A stretch of DNA of 64,000 bases from Paenibacillus dauci (lineage in GTDB: Bacteria > Bacillota > Bacilli > Paenibacillales > Paenibacillaceae). The notes beneath the pieces were generated by a model, which was given only the letters and a program-made list of their open reading frames with translations, was not told the DNA's origin and searched no databases. Below, one piece after another: positions 15,857 to 24,891 of the stretch. The position numbers and the translations under genes were made by a program. How positions within the stretch are numbered: the stretch's first letter is position 1; each line of letters begins with the position of its first letter. The stretch spans positions 558,001 through 622,000 of the forward strand of contig NZ_LAQQ01000001.1 in the NCBI RefSeq assembly GCF_000971985.1, given 5' to 3'.

Positions 15857-17968
15857 CTAATTCCCTTTCTTCACCAAAGCTTCCCGCAATGCCTCTACGG
15901 TAGTCAGCGGCTCATGACAGACAAACCCTTCGCAAATATAAGCAGTCGCACCACCCTGCATGCTCATATCTGCCAGATGTGGCAGCAGTTCACGGGTAGC
16001 GGCACCATCTTCACCTGCATTGTTCAGCAGCAGTGTGGCAAACGGACGATATGCTTTTTGCGTTTCGGCTACCATTTCCTGATAGGACATGTCTTCGATC
16101 TTACCAGCCAATACAATCTCTTCCGTACCCTGCAGCAGCTGCATACCTGCCAGCAGCATCATGGAATAGCCTGGTGGATACTGTTTGACTGTTCCGGCAA
16201 ATGCATCGACAGTACGCGCTGCATATTCACGCAGTTCTTCATCTTGAGTTACAGCCGCCAGACGGGCTAACGACCAGGCTGCGACCGAGTTGCCGGACGG
16301 CATGGCGCCGTCATAGGTTTCTTTGGTACGGGTCAGTAGCTGTTCATTGTCTGTTCCGGTAAAGTAGAAACCGCCATTCTCGCTATCCCAGAACAGCTGA
16401 ATCAGCTGATCTTTTAATACCAGCGCACGTTCCAGCTGCACCGTCTGGCCTGTCGCTTCATACAATTCCTGCAGTCCCCAGATCAGATAGGCATAATCAT
16501 CCAGATACGCCGGATAAGCGGCATGTCCATCCCGGTAGCGGGCGAGCAGTCGTCCATCTTCGCGGCGCATATGATTCCAGATAAACTCCGCTGCACGCAC
16601 AGCTGCCTGTGCATATTCGGGCTTCTGCAGACGCTTGCTGCCGCGGGCGAGAGCAGCGATCATCATACCATTCCATGAGATGAGTACCTTGTCATCCTTG
16701 GAAGGGTGAATGCGCTGTTCCCGATATTCAAATAGCTTCTGACGTGCTTCTTCCAGATCGGTCTGCAGAGCCAGTACATTCAGATCACGCTGTTCGGCGA
16801 TCTCGGCAGCAGTAAAAGGAATCAGATTCGGAATACTCATGCCTTCAAAATTGCCTTCCGGCGTAATATCGTAGATATTGCAATACTTGTGCATCTCCTC
16901 AAGACCCAGTACTTCCTCGATCTCTTCACGGTCAAATACATAGAATTTGCCTTCTTCCCCTTCGGAGTCAGCATCCTCTGCACAATAGAAAGCACCTTCC
17001 GGAGAAGTCATATCACGCAGTACATACGTAAATACCGATTCGGCGATCTGGGCATACTGCCGCTCATTGGTCAGCTGGTACGCATCCAGATACGTAATCG
17101 CCAGCAGCGCATTATCATACAGCATTTTCTCAAAATGCGGCACCAGCCACTTCTCGTCTGTCGAATATCGGGAAAATCCAAATCCAATATGGTCATAAAT
17201 CCCGCCACGGTACATGCTGTCGAGGGTATGTTTCACCATTTCCAGTGCTTGCGGCTCCTGATATGTCTGGTAATAGGCGCTAAGGAACATTAGATTGTGG
17301 GGTGTCGGAAATTTGGGTGCTGCACCGAAGCCGCCATATACTTCATCAAAGGAACTGACGAATGACTTGTACCCCCGATGAATGATTTCTTCGCCAAACT
17401 CCCCATGCTGGGTCTCATTTGCATACATCATCATTCGCTCGACGATATCATTGCTTGCCTGCAGAACACGGTCGCGGTCTCCGCTCCATTTCTCACGAAT
17501 CTGGTTGAGCATATCCATCACACCAACCCGGCCGTAACGTGTCGTTTTCGGAAAATAAGTCCCGGCAAAAAAAGGCTTCTGTTCCGGAGTAAGCATGACG
17601 GTCAGCGGCCAGCCGCCCTGTCCGGTCAATGCCTGACAGTAAGCCATATACAGATTGTCGATATCCGGTCGCTCCTCGCGGTCAACCTTGATTGGAACAA
17701 AGTATTCATTTAAGAGCGCAGCTACTTCTTCATCTTCAAAGCTCTCGCGCTCCATGACGTGACACCAATGGCATGTAGATGTATATCTCCACTAGGAATA
17801 ACCTACAGACAGAAATACCGGCTTGCCTTCCCGTTTGGCTTTGGTAAAGGCTTCAGTGCCCCATGCCATCCAGTTAACCGGATTGTGAGCATGCTGCAGG
17901 AGATAAGGAGATTTTTCGTGAATCAGGCTATTTGTATGTTTGTGACTTCCTTCGATGAATTCGCGCAT
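15857..17968 (-). pseudogene. yyaL: YyaL-type thioredoxin-domain protein (DUF255), interrupted by an in-frame TAG
   Basis: From the ATG at 17968 (GAGGAGGA ribosome site 8 bases upstream) the frame encodes a normal YyaL/SSP411 start: [19 protein letters not shown], then [10 protein letters not shown]. In the family GYS is followed at once by TCHWCHVMERESFED. Here six codons (TAG TGG AGA TAT ACA TCT, 17777-17794) separate them, with the TAG as codon 59. Downstream the frame is intact to 15857 (thioredoxin-like segment, then alpha/alpha-barrel-like body). Total 704 codons. An internal ATG at 17755 would give 632 residues without CHWC and has no ribosome site. Probably inactivated; stop bypass or readthrough would restore it. 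Confidence 0.8.
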
Positions 17969-18081
17969 GATTAATTCCTCCTCGGGTTTGTTATTGATAA
18001 TATAACCGAATATGTATGGAAAGAAAAAACTTTCACGTATTAATAAATAGTCTCGGTAAATACAAGAGAATCATATACAAA

Positions 18082-18115
18082 AAGGAGAACTATCTTTTTA
18101 TAGATAGTTCTCCTT
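18082..18115. terminator. Intrinsic terminator after the purine permease
   Basis: A 13-bp perfect stem (AAGGAGAACTATC and complement) with an 8-base loop. The minus strand continues TTTTTG. It lies 28 bases after the permease stop. Confidence 0.85.
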
Positions 18116-18142
18116 CTAATTTAATTCTGATAAAACTCTATT

Positions 18143-19444
18143 CTAATGATCCAAGAAGACCAATTGAATCAGGAACAATACTGCGAAAATATAAAAGATT
18201 GGATGAACTTCTTTGCCTTTGCCGCGAAGTAGCTTGAGCACCGGATAGAAAATAAATCCGAAACCGATACCTGTCGCAATACTGTGCGTCAGTGGTACCA
18301 GAATAATAATCAGGAAAGCAGGAAAAGCTTCTTCAAGTTCTTTCCAGTCGATCTTGCTGATCGCACTAATCATAAAGAAACCTACAATGATCAATGCCGG
18401 TGAAGTGATCGCCGGAATCCCGGAAATGACACTTACAATCGGGGAGAAAAACAACGTCAGCGCCAGCAGTACACTCACTACTACTGCTGTCAGTCCAGTT
18501 CTTCCTCCTGCCGCTACGCCTGTACTGGACTCGATATACGCTGAGGTTGGACTCGTACCGAGCAAAGAACCCACCGTTGTTCCGACTGCATCTGCAAGCA
18601 GCGCGCCACGGGAGCGCGGGAACTTGCCATCTTTGTTAAGCAAGCCTGCCTGCTCTGCTACACCGAGCATCGTTCCTGTGGTATCAAACAAAGTGATCAA
18701 CAGGAAGGTAAAGATAATGGTATACAGTCCGCTTGAGAATACCCCGGACAGATCCAGCTGGAATGCGGTTGTTGCCAGACCATGCGGCATGGACACGATT
18801 GATGACGGCATTTGGAATAGTCCAAGTATCCATGCCAGAATCGCTGTAATCACCATACCGATAAACAGATAGCCTTTGACATTATACGCCATCAGCACAA
18901 CAGTGATCAGCAATCCAATAATCGTCAGATACGTCATTGGTGATGCCAAATTACCGATGGTAATCAGGTTGGATTCGGAAGCAATAATAATACCTGAGTT
19001 CTGCAATCCTACCGTGGTAATAAAAAGTCCAATCCCTGCTGTAATCGCATGCTTCAGACTGGCTGGAATGGCATCCAGCAGCATATACCGGAAAGACGTA
19101 ATTGATAAAATAACAAACAAAATACCTGCAATAAATACCGCACCCAGCGCAACCTGCCAGGATGCTCCATATCCACTGACCACACTATAGGCAAAAAATG
19201 CATTCAGTCCCATTCCCGGTGCCAGTACGATCGGATAGTTGGACCATAACCCCATGATCAGTGTCGCTACAATACTGGCTAGAATAGTAGCAATAAATAC
19301 GCCATTAAAGTCCATCCCCGTACTGCTCAGAATCCCCGGGTTTACGATAACAATATACACCATCGTAAAAAAGGTAGTCAGTCCTGCGATGATCTCTGTT
19401 GAAACGGTCGTTCCTCTTTCTTTGAGCTTGAACCAGTTATCCAT
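18143..19444 (-). CDS. pbuG: NCS2/AzgA-type purine permease (PbuG/PbuO-like)
   Basis: A 433-residue polytopic membrane protein beginning MDNWFKLKERGTTVSTEI. Family signatures include EIIAGLTTFFTMVYIVIVNPGIL, IVLAPGMGLNAFFAYSVV, FLLITLFDTTGTMLGVA, GTSPTSAYIESSTGVAAGGRTG and the end GFIFYPVLKLLRGKGKEVHP. These match hypoxanthine/guanine/adenine proton symporters of the AzgA group; the exact base cannot be told. The ATG at 19444 has GGAGG 10 bases upstream and is preferred over 19480. It appears monocistronic. Upstream lies a possible structured leader at 19489-19544. Confidence 0.9.
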   Translation of the reverse strand: MDNWFKLKERGTTVSTEIIAGLTTFFTMVYIVIVNPGILSSTGMDFNGVFIATILASIVATLIMGLWSNYPIVLAPGMGLNAFFAYSVVSGYGASWQVALGAVFIAGILFVILSITSFRYMLLDAIPASLKHAITAGIGLFITTVGLQNSGIIIASESNLITIGNLASPMTYLTIIGLLITVVLMAYNVKGYLFIGMVITAILAWILGLFQMPSSIVSMPHGLATTAFQLDLSGVFSSGLYTIIFTFLLITLFDTTGTMLGVAEQAGLLNKDGKFPRSRGALLADAVGTTVGSLLGTSPTSAYIESSTGVAAGGRTGLTAVVVSVLLALTLFFSPIVSVISGIPAITSPALIIVGFFMISAISKIDWKELEEAFPAFLIIILVPLTHSIATGIGFGFIFYPVLKLLRGKGKEVHPIFYIFAVLFLIQLVFLDH

Positions 19445-19488
19445 GTAAAGCCAGCCTCCACGCCATTGGTTATTCATCAAAGCTTAAA

Positions 19489-19544
19489 AATCCTGATTTT
19501 TCCACAAGACCGCGTTCGTACATGGGTGTATTGGTAACAGGATT
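19489..19544 (-). other. Candidate structured leader or attenuator of the purine permease
   Basis: Reading the minus strand, AATCCTG at 19544-19538 pairs perfectly with CAGGATT at 19495-19489, enclosing 42 bases. The closing arm runs into TTTTT, so the element could act as a terminator-like switch about 45 bases before the start codon. The conserved loop sequences of the classical purine riboswitch are not visible. Function is speculative. Confidence 0.35.
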
Positions 19545-20131
19545 TCGAAATGTAATGTATGAATAAAATTAAGGCATTTATTATTTTGTAACCTGATGTC
19601 CCTTTCGAATATTAATGAATCCGGAAGCTAATGTCAATGATTTTTCGTGTTTTTCATCTTTATTCACGAACTATTTATTATATTCACCCATAATTCATTC
19701 GTCTTTTGAAAATCTCTGAACAAATATCTTCTGAATTTTTACAAAGTATTTTTTTCGGGTATTTTCATATTCTTTCCCTAACGATATGAAATGATTCTAC
19801 ATTTTCGTTATTTTTTAATGTGAATTCTTATGAAGCTGTCTAGATTTCACATTTTCTGTTTTACGCTGCTGTTTCTACTATCTTTACTGTCTATATATAC
19901 ATACGATATTTTTGGATTTAATATCCCAGCCAGAAAGCTTAGACTTACTATTGTCAGATAATTATGATTTTATTCTTTTTACAGATACCTATCCCAATCC
20001 AAACTCCATATCTATAATAAAAATAAACCATACTATTATCATCAGATATTATCAGTAAATATCATGAAGTAAGAAGAATTTATTTATTACACTACCGATC
20101 TCATTTCATTCACAGCTCATTTCCTGAATGG
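19545..20131. other. A+T-rich divergent intergenic region
   Basis: Nearly 600 A+T-rich bases between the divergent permease and MFS genes, with no ORF I support. A half-matching copy of the MFS operator core (CTTACTATTGTCAGATA, 19944-19960) is the only recognisable element besides the flanking promoter and leader. Confidence 0.5.
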
Positions 20132-20160
20132 TTTACAAACTGACTATAGTCAGATAGAAT
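20132..20160 (+). promoter_or_regulatory. MFS-TetR operon promoter
   Basis: A -35 TTTACA (20132-20137), a 17-base spacer and a -10 TAGAAT (20155-20160). The spacer is filled by the palindrome at 20140-20153. Transcription would begin near 20167, before the ATG at 20206. Confidence 0.75.
20140..20153. promoter_or_regulatory. Palindromic operator, probable TetR-family site
   Basis: CTGACTATAGTCAG is a perfect 14-bp palindrome lying exactly between -35 and -10 of the MFS promoter. A repressor bound there would block polymerase; the TetR-family gene at the end of the same operon is the natural candidate. Confidence 0.7.
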
Positions 20161-20205
20161 GCATATATGAATAATGCTGGAACAGCAATGAAGGGAAGAA
20201 TAAAT

Positions 20206-21402
20206 ATGAAATCAACACACATGGGGACACTCCGATTATGGAGTGTATCGTTTATTCTGATTATGACAGCCAATGCTCTGTTGTTCATGATCTTTGAAAT
20301 GATGCTGCCGACCCTGCCTTTATTTGTATCCAAATTGGGAGGCGGAGCTTCACAGGTCGGACTGGTGACGGGTATCTTTATGGTCTCTGCCATTCTGATT
20401 CGCCCATTCGCAGCACGACTGGCAACGAAAATCGATAAAAAATACCTGCTAATGATCGGTTTGGCTATCTGTACTCTGATGACCGGAGCATACTACCTGT
20501 CTACCAGCGTTGGCATGCTGCTGATCTTTCGACTTCTGCATGGCGCTGGATTTGGTCTGGCTACTACGTATTTTGCTACACTCGCTGCCGAGAATATTCC
20601 CAAAGAACGTCGCGGAGAAGGCATGGGTTACTTTGGTGTAGGCGAGACGGTCGCTGTCTCGGTTGGACCACTGATCGGGATGAGCATTCTGCTGCGTTAT
20701 GATTTTCATTATCTGTTCTTTGGTGGCGCATCTATCCTGCTGCTGGCACTGGTCATGACATTTTTCATTTCCCGTAAAAAACATACTGGAACAGAAGCTG
20801 CGCTGCATGCAGGCACTTCTATCAAATGGATCGAACGGAAAGTTCTGTTCCCTTCGCTGCTGATTCTGCTTATCGGCATTGCAGCGGGTTCGATCATGTC
20901 CTTTATCGCTCTATACGCTGCAGAAAAAGGATTCCATACAGTCGCCTGGTTTTTCTTTATCGTCGCTGCAGCAAGTTTTCTGGTAAGGCTCGTATCGGGT
21001 CGTTTGTTTGACCGACTTGGACCGGGTTCGGTATTGGTTCCATCTGCCTTCCTGATTATTGCAGGAATCTGGATACTGACTTTGTCCAACAGTGAAACCG
21101 TATTTCTGTTATCGGCGGCGTTGTATGGTTTAGGCTTTGGAGCCGTATTCCCGGCGATCCAGACCTGGTGTGTCAATCTGGTAGAAGAACATGAGCATGA
21201 GAATGCGATGGCTTCTTTCTTTAACTTTTTCGATCTGGGCATTGGCGGAGGTGCTGTCATTCTGGGTATGCTTGCTTCGGCATTTTCATACAAATTGGTG
21301 TATGATATAGCTATCGTCGTTATGGTCGCCTACCTGCTAATGTATGCAGGATATGCCATTCATACCGGGAAAAAGAAGGCTGAGGCTATCCAAAAAGCTT
21401 AG
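20206..21402 (+). CDS. MFS drug-efflux-type transporter
   Basis: A 398-residue protein with about 12 membrane segments, starting MKSTHMGTLRLWSV. It carries an MFS motif-A-like stretch in the first cytoplasmic loop (RPFAARLATKIDKKYL) and a motif-C-like GVGETVAVSVGPLIG, typical of drug/proton antiporters. The ATG at 20206 has AAGGGAAG 7 bases upstream; in-frame ATGs at 20167 and 20188 lack this. It is followed 22 bases later by a TetR regulator, the classical inducible efflux layout. The substrate cannot be deduced. Confidence 0.88.
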   Translation: MKSTHMGTLRLWSVSFILIMTANALLFMIFEMMLPTLPLFVSKLGGGASQVGLVTGIFMVSAILIRPFAARLATKIDKKYLLMIGLAICTLMTGAYYLSTSVGMLLIFRLLHGAGFGLATTYFATLAAENIPKERRGEGMGYFGVGETVAVSVGPLIGMSILLRYDFHYLFFGGASILLLALVMTFFISRKKHTGTEAALHAGTSIKWIERKVLFPSLLILLIGIAAGSIMSFIALYAAEKGFHTVAWFFFIVAAASFLVRLVSGRLFDRLGPGSVLVPSAFLIIAGIWILTLSNSETVFLLSAALYGLGFGAVFPAIQTWCVNLVEEHEHENAMASFFNFFDLGIGGGAVILGMLASAFSYKLVYDIAIVVMVAYLLMYAGYAIHTGKKKAEAIQKA

Positions 21403-21424
21403 CCTCGCAGTCGGAGGTCTATTC

Positions 21425-22000
21425 GTGAGTAGAAAAGCAATCAAAGATGCGGCGATTGCGTTGTTCAACCGTTATGGTTATGAAGGCACCAAAATGGTAC
21501 AAATCGCCGAAGAAGCCGGTATTCGCAAGCAATCTCTCTCCTATCATTTTACGAGTAAAAAAGAGATGCTAATGGAGTTATACGAAGAGATTGTCGAGGA
21601 AGAAATTAATTTTGTTCGCGATTATTTTGACAAGAATGTACATATAGCCTGGGAAGAACGGCTGCATGGATTTCTTATCGAACACAAAAATCGTTTCTTG
21701 ACCAGCCCCAATGTGCACTTGATGTTCGTCTTCTCCTTTACTACACCTATTGAAGTTCATGATTTTGTACTGACCCAGTATCGCCGCTATCTGGCTGTAC
21801 TGAAAACAGAATTAATCACACTATTTGCTGAAGCAAAAGTCGGCAATTTGCCACCCGAAGAATGTATGATCGCCTGCATCCCAATGCTGGATGGACTTGA
21901 TGTACAGCTGGTGTATGAAACCCGTCAGGCTTATGAGCAGACACTGGCGATTGTATGGAAAGTATTTCTGAATGGTATTGGGCATACAGCCCGCAGTTAA
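21425..22000 (+). CDS. TetR/AcrR-family repressor of the MFS pump
   Basis: A 191-residue regulator. The N-terminal helix-turn-helix, AIALFNRYGYEGTKMVQIAEEAG followed by KQSLSYHFTSKKEMLMELY, is the TetR signature; the C-terminal domain is helical and ligand-type. The start is GTG at 21425, with GGAGGTCT 4 bases upstream, after the MFS stop at 21402. It shares the operator-containing promoter at 20132-20160, so autoregulation together with the pump is likely. Confidence 0.9.
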   Translation: MSRKAIKDAAIALFNRYGYEGTKMVQIAEEAGIRKQSLSYHFTSKKEMLMELYEEIVEEEINFVRDYFDKNVHIAWEERLHGFLIEHKNRFLTSPNVHLMFVFSFTTPIEVHDFVLTQYRRYLAVLKTELITLFAEAKVGNLPPEECMIACIPMLDGLDVQLVYETRQAYEQTLAIVWKVFLNGIGHTARS

Positions 22001-22011
22001 ATAAGGTGAAA

Positions 22012-22059
22012 AAAAGCCCGCAACTTCTCCAATCGTTGGAGAGAAATTGCGGGCTTTCT
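22012..22059. terminator. Terminator between convergent genes
   Basis: AAAGCCCGCAA and TTGCGGGCTTT form the outer stem, with an inner CTCCAA/TTGGAG hairpin. It closes the MFS-TetR operon and the opposing 22137 gene. Confidence 0.88.
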
Positions 22060-22136
22060 GTAAGGATTCATTATTGTCTATTTAGTAAGTTCTGTAGAGT
22101 GCTTTGCAGTATTTAGAGTAGCATAGAAGATGCAGA

Positions 22137-22667
22137 TTAAGTCTCACCGTTACATAAGACACATCCAAAACAGGACAAGTATACTTCATGTTTGTCACAT
22201 TTGGGATATCCTTCAGAAATAGTGTGACTGCTATCATCTTCCTCCATTGTACGCCAATATTTATAATGATTCGTGTCGATATCGTCTTTGCCAAATAACA
22301 ATATCAGTTCTCGGAATGCAGTTAATGCATAACGAATATCTTTATCTATTGGCGTATAACTTAACCTCTCCCAGCCTGCTCCTTGCAGCGCCTGTTCGAT
22401 CATCCGCAGCATAAAAAATTTATTTTCTTTAAAATGGTTCGGTTCCCATGGCATTTCATCCAGACTAAAGCTCACTGTTCCATTACCTATTGCATACTGA
22501 TCATGCTGAGCCAACCATATGACGAATTCTTTCTCCCGATCCGTCTCTGCCAACAAGGAACCACTGAGTACGAGAGTATCGATAAATATCCGTGTTAACA
22601 CATTGCTCATATCAAGTTCCGGCTGATCGATTCGATTATGGCTGGTCAGATAAACGGTATTCGCCAA
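22137..22667 (-). CDS. Unrecognised protein with C-terminal cysteine cluster (176 aa)
   Basis: The best start is TTG at 22667, 7 bases after a strong TAGGAGG; the longer frame to 22742 overlaps the upstream methyltransferase gene. The protein begins MANTVYLTSHNRIDQPELD and has an acidic helical body. It ends with four cysteines in PKCDKHEVYLSCFGCVLC, which may bind a metal. No family recognised. It follows the methyltransferase by 34 bases and is probably co-transcribed. Confidence 0.7.
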   Translation of the reverse strand: MANTVYLTSHNRIDQPELDMSNVLTRIFIDTLVLSGSLLAETDREKEFVIWLAQHDQYAIGNGTVSFSLDEMPWEPNHFKENKFFMLRMIEQALQGAGWERLSYTPIDKDIRYALTAFRELILLFGKDDIDTNHYKYWRTMEEDDSSHTISEGYPKCDKHEVYLSCFGCVLCNGET

Positions 22668-22701
22668 CAAAATGCCTCCTACTGATAGATTGAAAGAGTT
22701 A

Positions 22702-23508
22702 TTAACCTTCTCGGCAAACGCATTTATTTTTTTTGCATACATAGATCATCTGTTCACTGGTCGGACAAAGTGGTGTCTTCCGCCAATCTTCGTAACAATT
22801 CACGACTTCAAACCCATGACTACGGAGCATCCGCTTCATCTCCTGCGGATAGACATAACGCAGGTAGATATGAGTAGTTCGTTCATCGGCACTATGATCT
22901 ATAGTTTCTCTGAATCGCCGGATGGTCTGATAATGTTGAATCTGCTCCAGTGGATCATACTGGCTGATCGTATACACGTCTACTTGTTGCCCGGTAATTG
23001 TATCTTTATAACTACGCCAGTATTCTTCTGTCTCGGGTTGAAGCAGTTCTTCTGCCGAAGGAAATCGTGTATTAAATACAAACCATCCGCCGGGATTCAG
23101 ATGATGATTTACCGAGTGAAGCAGTCCATCCTGCTCTTCGTTCGTCAGAAAATGCTGAAAAGAATTCCCTACTGTGAAAATGAAATCACTGCGCTGATCC
23201 AGTTGAAAGGAAGTACAGTCCTGCTCCAGCCACTGTATACTATGATGATGATTTTTTAACAAAACAGCAGACTTGGCTTTGGCCTGATCCAGCATGCCTT
23301 GATGAATATCGATCCCGATCATCGGATAACCTGCCCGTGCAAGCGGAATTGTAGCACGTCCTGTGCCGCAGGCCAGATCGATGATTGGTCCCTGTACCTG
23401 TTCTGCCAGCTGCCGAAGAAAAGCAATATCTTCGGTATAACTGCCATTTTCTTCGTCATATAATTGAGGTTGATCATATTCTTCACTGTTGTAGTACGTT
23501 GAGTGCAT
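22702..23508 (-). CDS. Class I SAM-dependent methyltransferase
   Basis: A 268-residue protein with motif I IIDLACGTGRATIPLARAGY, motif II IGIDIHQGML and the post-motif LEQDCTSF. The C-terminal part (GGWFVFNTRFPS, then a region with many Tyr/His residues) belongs to the small-molecule methyltransferase group; the substrate is unknown. The ATG at 23508 has GGGAGAAG upstream. Neighbours give no pathway. Confidence 0.88.
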   Translation of the reverse strand: MHSTYYNSEEYDQPQLYDEENGSYTEDIAFLRQLAEQVQGPIIDLACGTGRATIPLARAGYPMIGIDIHQGMLDQAKAKSAVLLKNHHHSIQWLEQDCTSFQLDQRSDFIFTVGNSFQHFLTNEEQDGLLHSVNHHLNPGGWFVFNTRFPSAEELLQPETEEYWRSYKDTITGQQVDVYTISQYDPLEQIQHYQTIRRFRETIDHSADERTTHIYLRYVYPQEMKRMLRSHGFEVVNCYEDWRKTPLCPTSEQMIYVCKKNKCVCREG

Positions 23509-23533
23509 TATTTCTTCTCCCTATGGTTCCTGT

Positions 23534-23737
23534 TTATCGGTTTTCTGGCATATGATAAACATCTTCGCCATTTCGTAAATAATAGACAATATCGTCGATG
23601 ATCTTCTCTGCATGAACCTGACTATATTTGCCGTACACTTGTCCATTGATTCGCACAATACATGGAGAATGCGAGATATCTACTGTCGCTTCCTTCAACT
23701 CAACAAGAGATAACTTGTCTTGTGAACAAATAAACAT
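23534..23737 (-). CDS. Small unrecognised protein (67 aa)
   Basis: ATG at 23737, 8 bases after AGGAGG. The protein begins MFICSQDKLSLVELKEATVD and ends HMPENR. The pattern of beta strands followed by one amphipathic helix (KYSQVHAEKIIDDIVYYLRNGE) suggests a compact soluble domain. It lies 25 bases before the methyltransferase gene in the same direction. Confidence 0.6.
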   Translation of the reverse strand: MFICSQDKLSLVELKEATVDISHSPCIVRINGQVYGKYSQVHAEKIIDDIVYYLRNGEDVYHMPENR

Positions 23738-23849
23738 TTCCAATCCCTCCTAGCACCTATTCTTCCTTAACTTGGTATAATTATCATTATAAGTTATATA
23801 TATTAAAATAATATATGATTTTATTAATAAATTTATACATACGTTAAAA

Positions 23850-24779
23850 CTATTCTTCTGAATGATGAGATTGTACGCGGATAACTACATTTCCCTTTTT
23901 ATGTCCTTGTTCTACATACCGATGTGCTTCGGGAATCTCATCCAGCGTATAAAAGCGATCAATAACCGGCCAGATCTCACCTGCTTCAGCTCTCTCACGA
24001 ATATATATCAGATCTTCTCTCGTAGTACGAATCATTCCCTGTCCATCAACAGTAATATAAGTTCCGCCCGGAACCAATACTTTGAGCGCCTGCTTTTCTG
24101 GAAGTTTCCCTACTGCATCGAAGACCACATCATATCGCTTGAGCTGCTCGCGAAACGAAGGCTGAGTGTAATCAAGTACCTCTGAAGCCCCCATCTCACG
24201 TACAAGAGATACATGATCCGGACCGCATACACCTGTTACGACCGCTCCATAATGGACAGCCAGCTGGACCGAAGTGGTCCCTACTGCGCCTGATGCTCCA
24301 TAGATTAATACACGCTGACCGGGCTGAATACGCGCGCGGCGCAAAAAGCACAAAGCGGATGTACCACTGTATGGTAACGCCGCCGCCTGCTCATAGTCCA
24401 TACCGGCAGGCATATGTGTAATCTGCGCATGTTCAGGCAGACGTATGTACTCGGCATGAGCGCTGAAACGCATACCTGTAAGTGCGAACACGCGATCACC
24501 CCGCTGAAACTGTGTAACTTCACTGCCGCAGTTGACAACTTCACCAGCGAATTCGACGCCAAGTACCGGATTTCTCGGTCTTCGCACCCCCAGTACCAAT
24601 CGCATCGGAATCCAGAGCAGAGGGGGACTTTGAAACTTGCGTACTCGTATATCGCCTGCTGATACCGTCGTCGCATGAATTCGGATAATCAAATCCTTTT
24701 TACCGGGAACCGGAGTATCCAGATTCGCCATTTGCAGAAAATCGGCTGAACCGTACCGGGTACATATTACTGCTCGCAT
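23850..24779 (-). CDS. Zinc-independent MDR-family NAD(P)H reductase (quinone-oxidoreductase-like)
   Basis: A 309-residue medium-chain dehydrogenase/reductase. It has the GroES-like N-terminal half (VLGVEFAGEVVNCGSEVTQFQRGDRVFA) and a Rossmann nucleotide-binding segment VLIYGASGAVGTTSVQLAVHYGA. The catalytic zinc histidine/cysteine set is absent. Such enzymes reduce quinones or enones; the natural substrate is unknown. Start at 24779 has AGGGAGG. Confidence 0.88.
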   Translation of the reverse strand: MRAVICTRYGSADFLQMANLDTPVPGKKDLIIRIHATTVSAGDIRVRKFQSPPLLWIPMRLVLGVRRPRNPVLGVEFAGEVVNCGSEVTQFQRGDRVFALTGMRFSAHAEYIRLPEHAQITHMPAGMDYEQAAALPYSGTSALCFLRRARIQPGQRVLIYGASGAVGTTSVQLAVHYGAVVTGVCGPDHVSLVREMGASEVLDYTQPSFREQLKRYDVVFDAVGKLPEKQALKVLVPGGTYITVDGQGMIRTTREDLIYIRERAEAGEIWPVIDRFYTLDEIPEAHRYVEQGHKKGNVVIRVQSHHSEE

Positions 24780-24891
24780 GATTGACCTCCCTTGCTCTTT
24801 TTATTTTGATAAAAGTATCGGTTTGGATGGTACAATATTCAGACAACCCGATGATAAACGATTCTCATTTCATTACATAAAGGAGTAACTC

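Noticed and set aside
17770-17794. GGAGATATACAT resembling the ribosome site of common expression vectors, within the YyaL insert
   Set aside because: The following ATG is out of the gene's frame and no other vector-like sequence is present; the match is short and probably chance.
19600-20130. A+T-rich block considered as a replication origin or mobile-element scar
   Set aside because: No DnaA-box cluster, inverted terminal repeats or target duplications could be seen.
18143-20206. Classical purine riboswitch expected before the purine permease
   Set aside because: The conserved loop sequences were not found on the minus strand upstream of the gene.
20449-21293. Long antisense reading frames within the MFS gene
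   Set aside because: Shadows of the MFS coding sequence with low-complexity composition and no ribosome sites.
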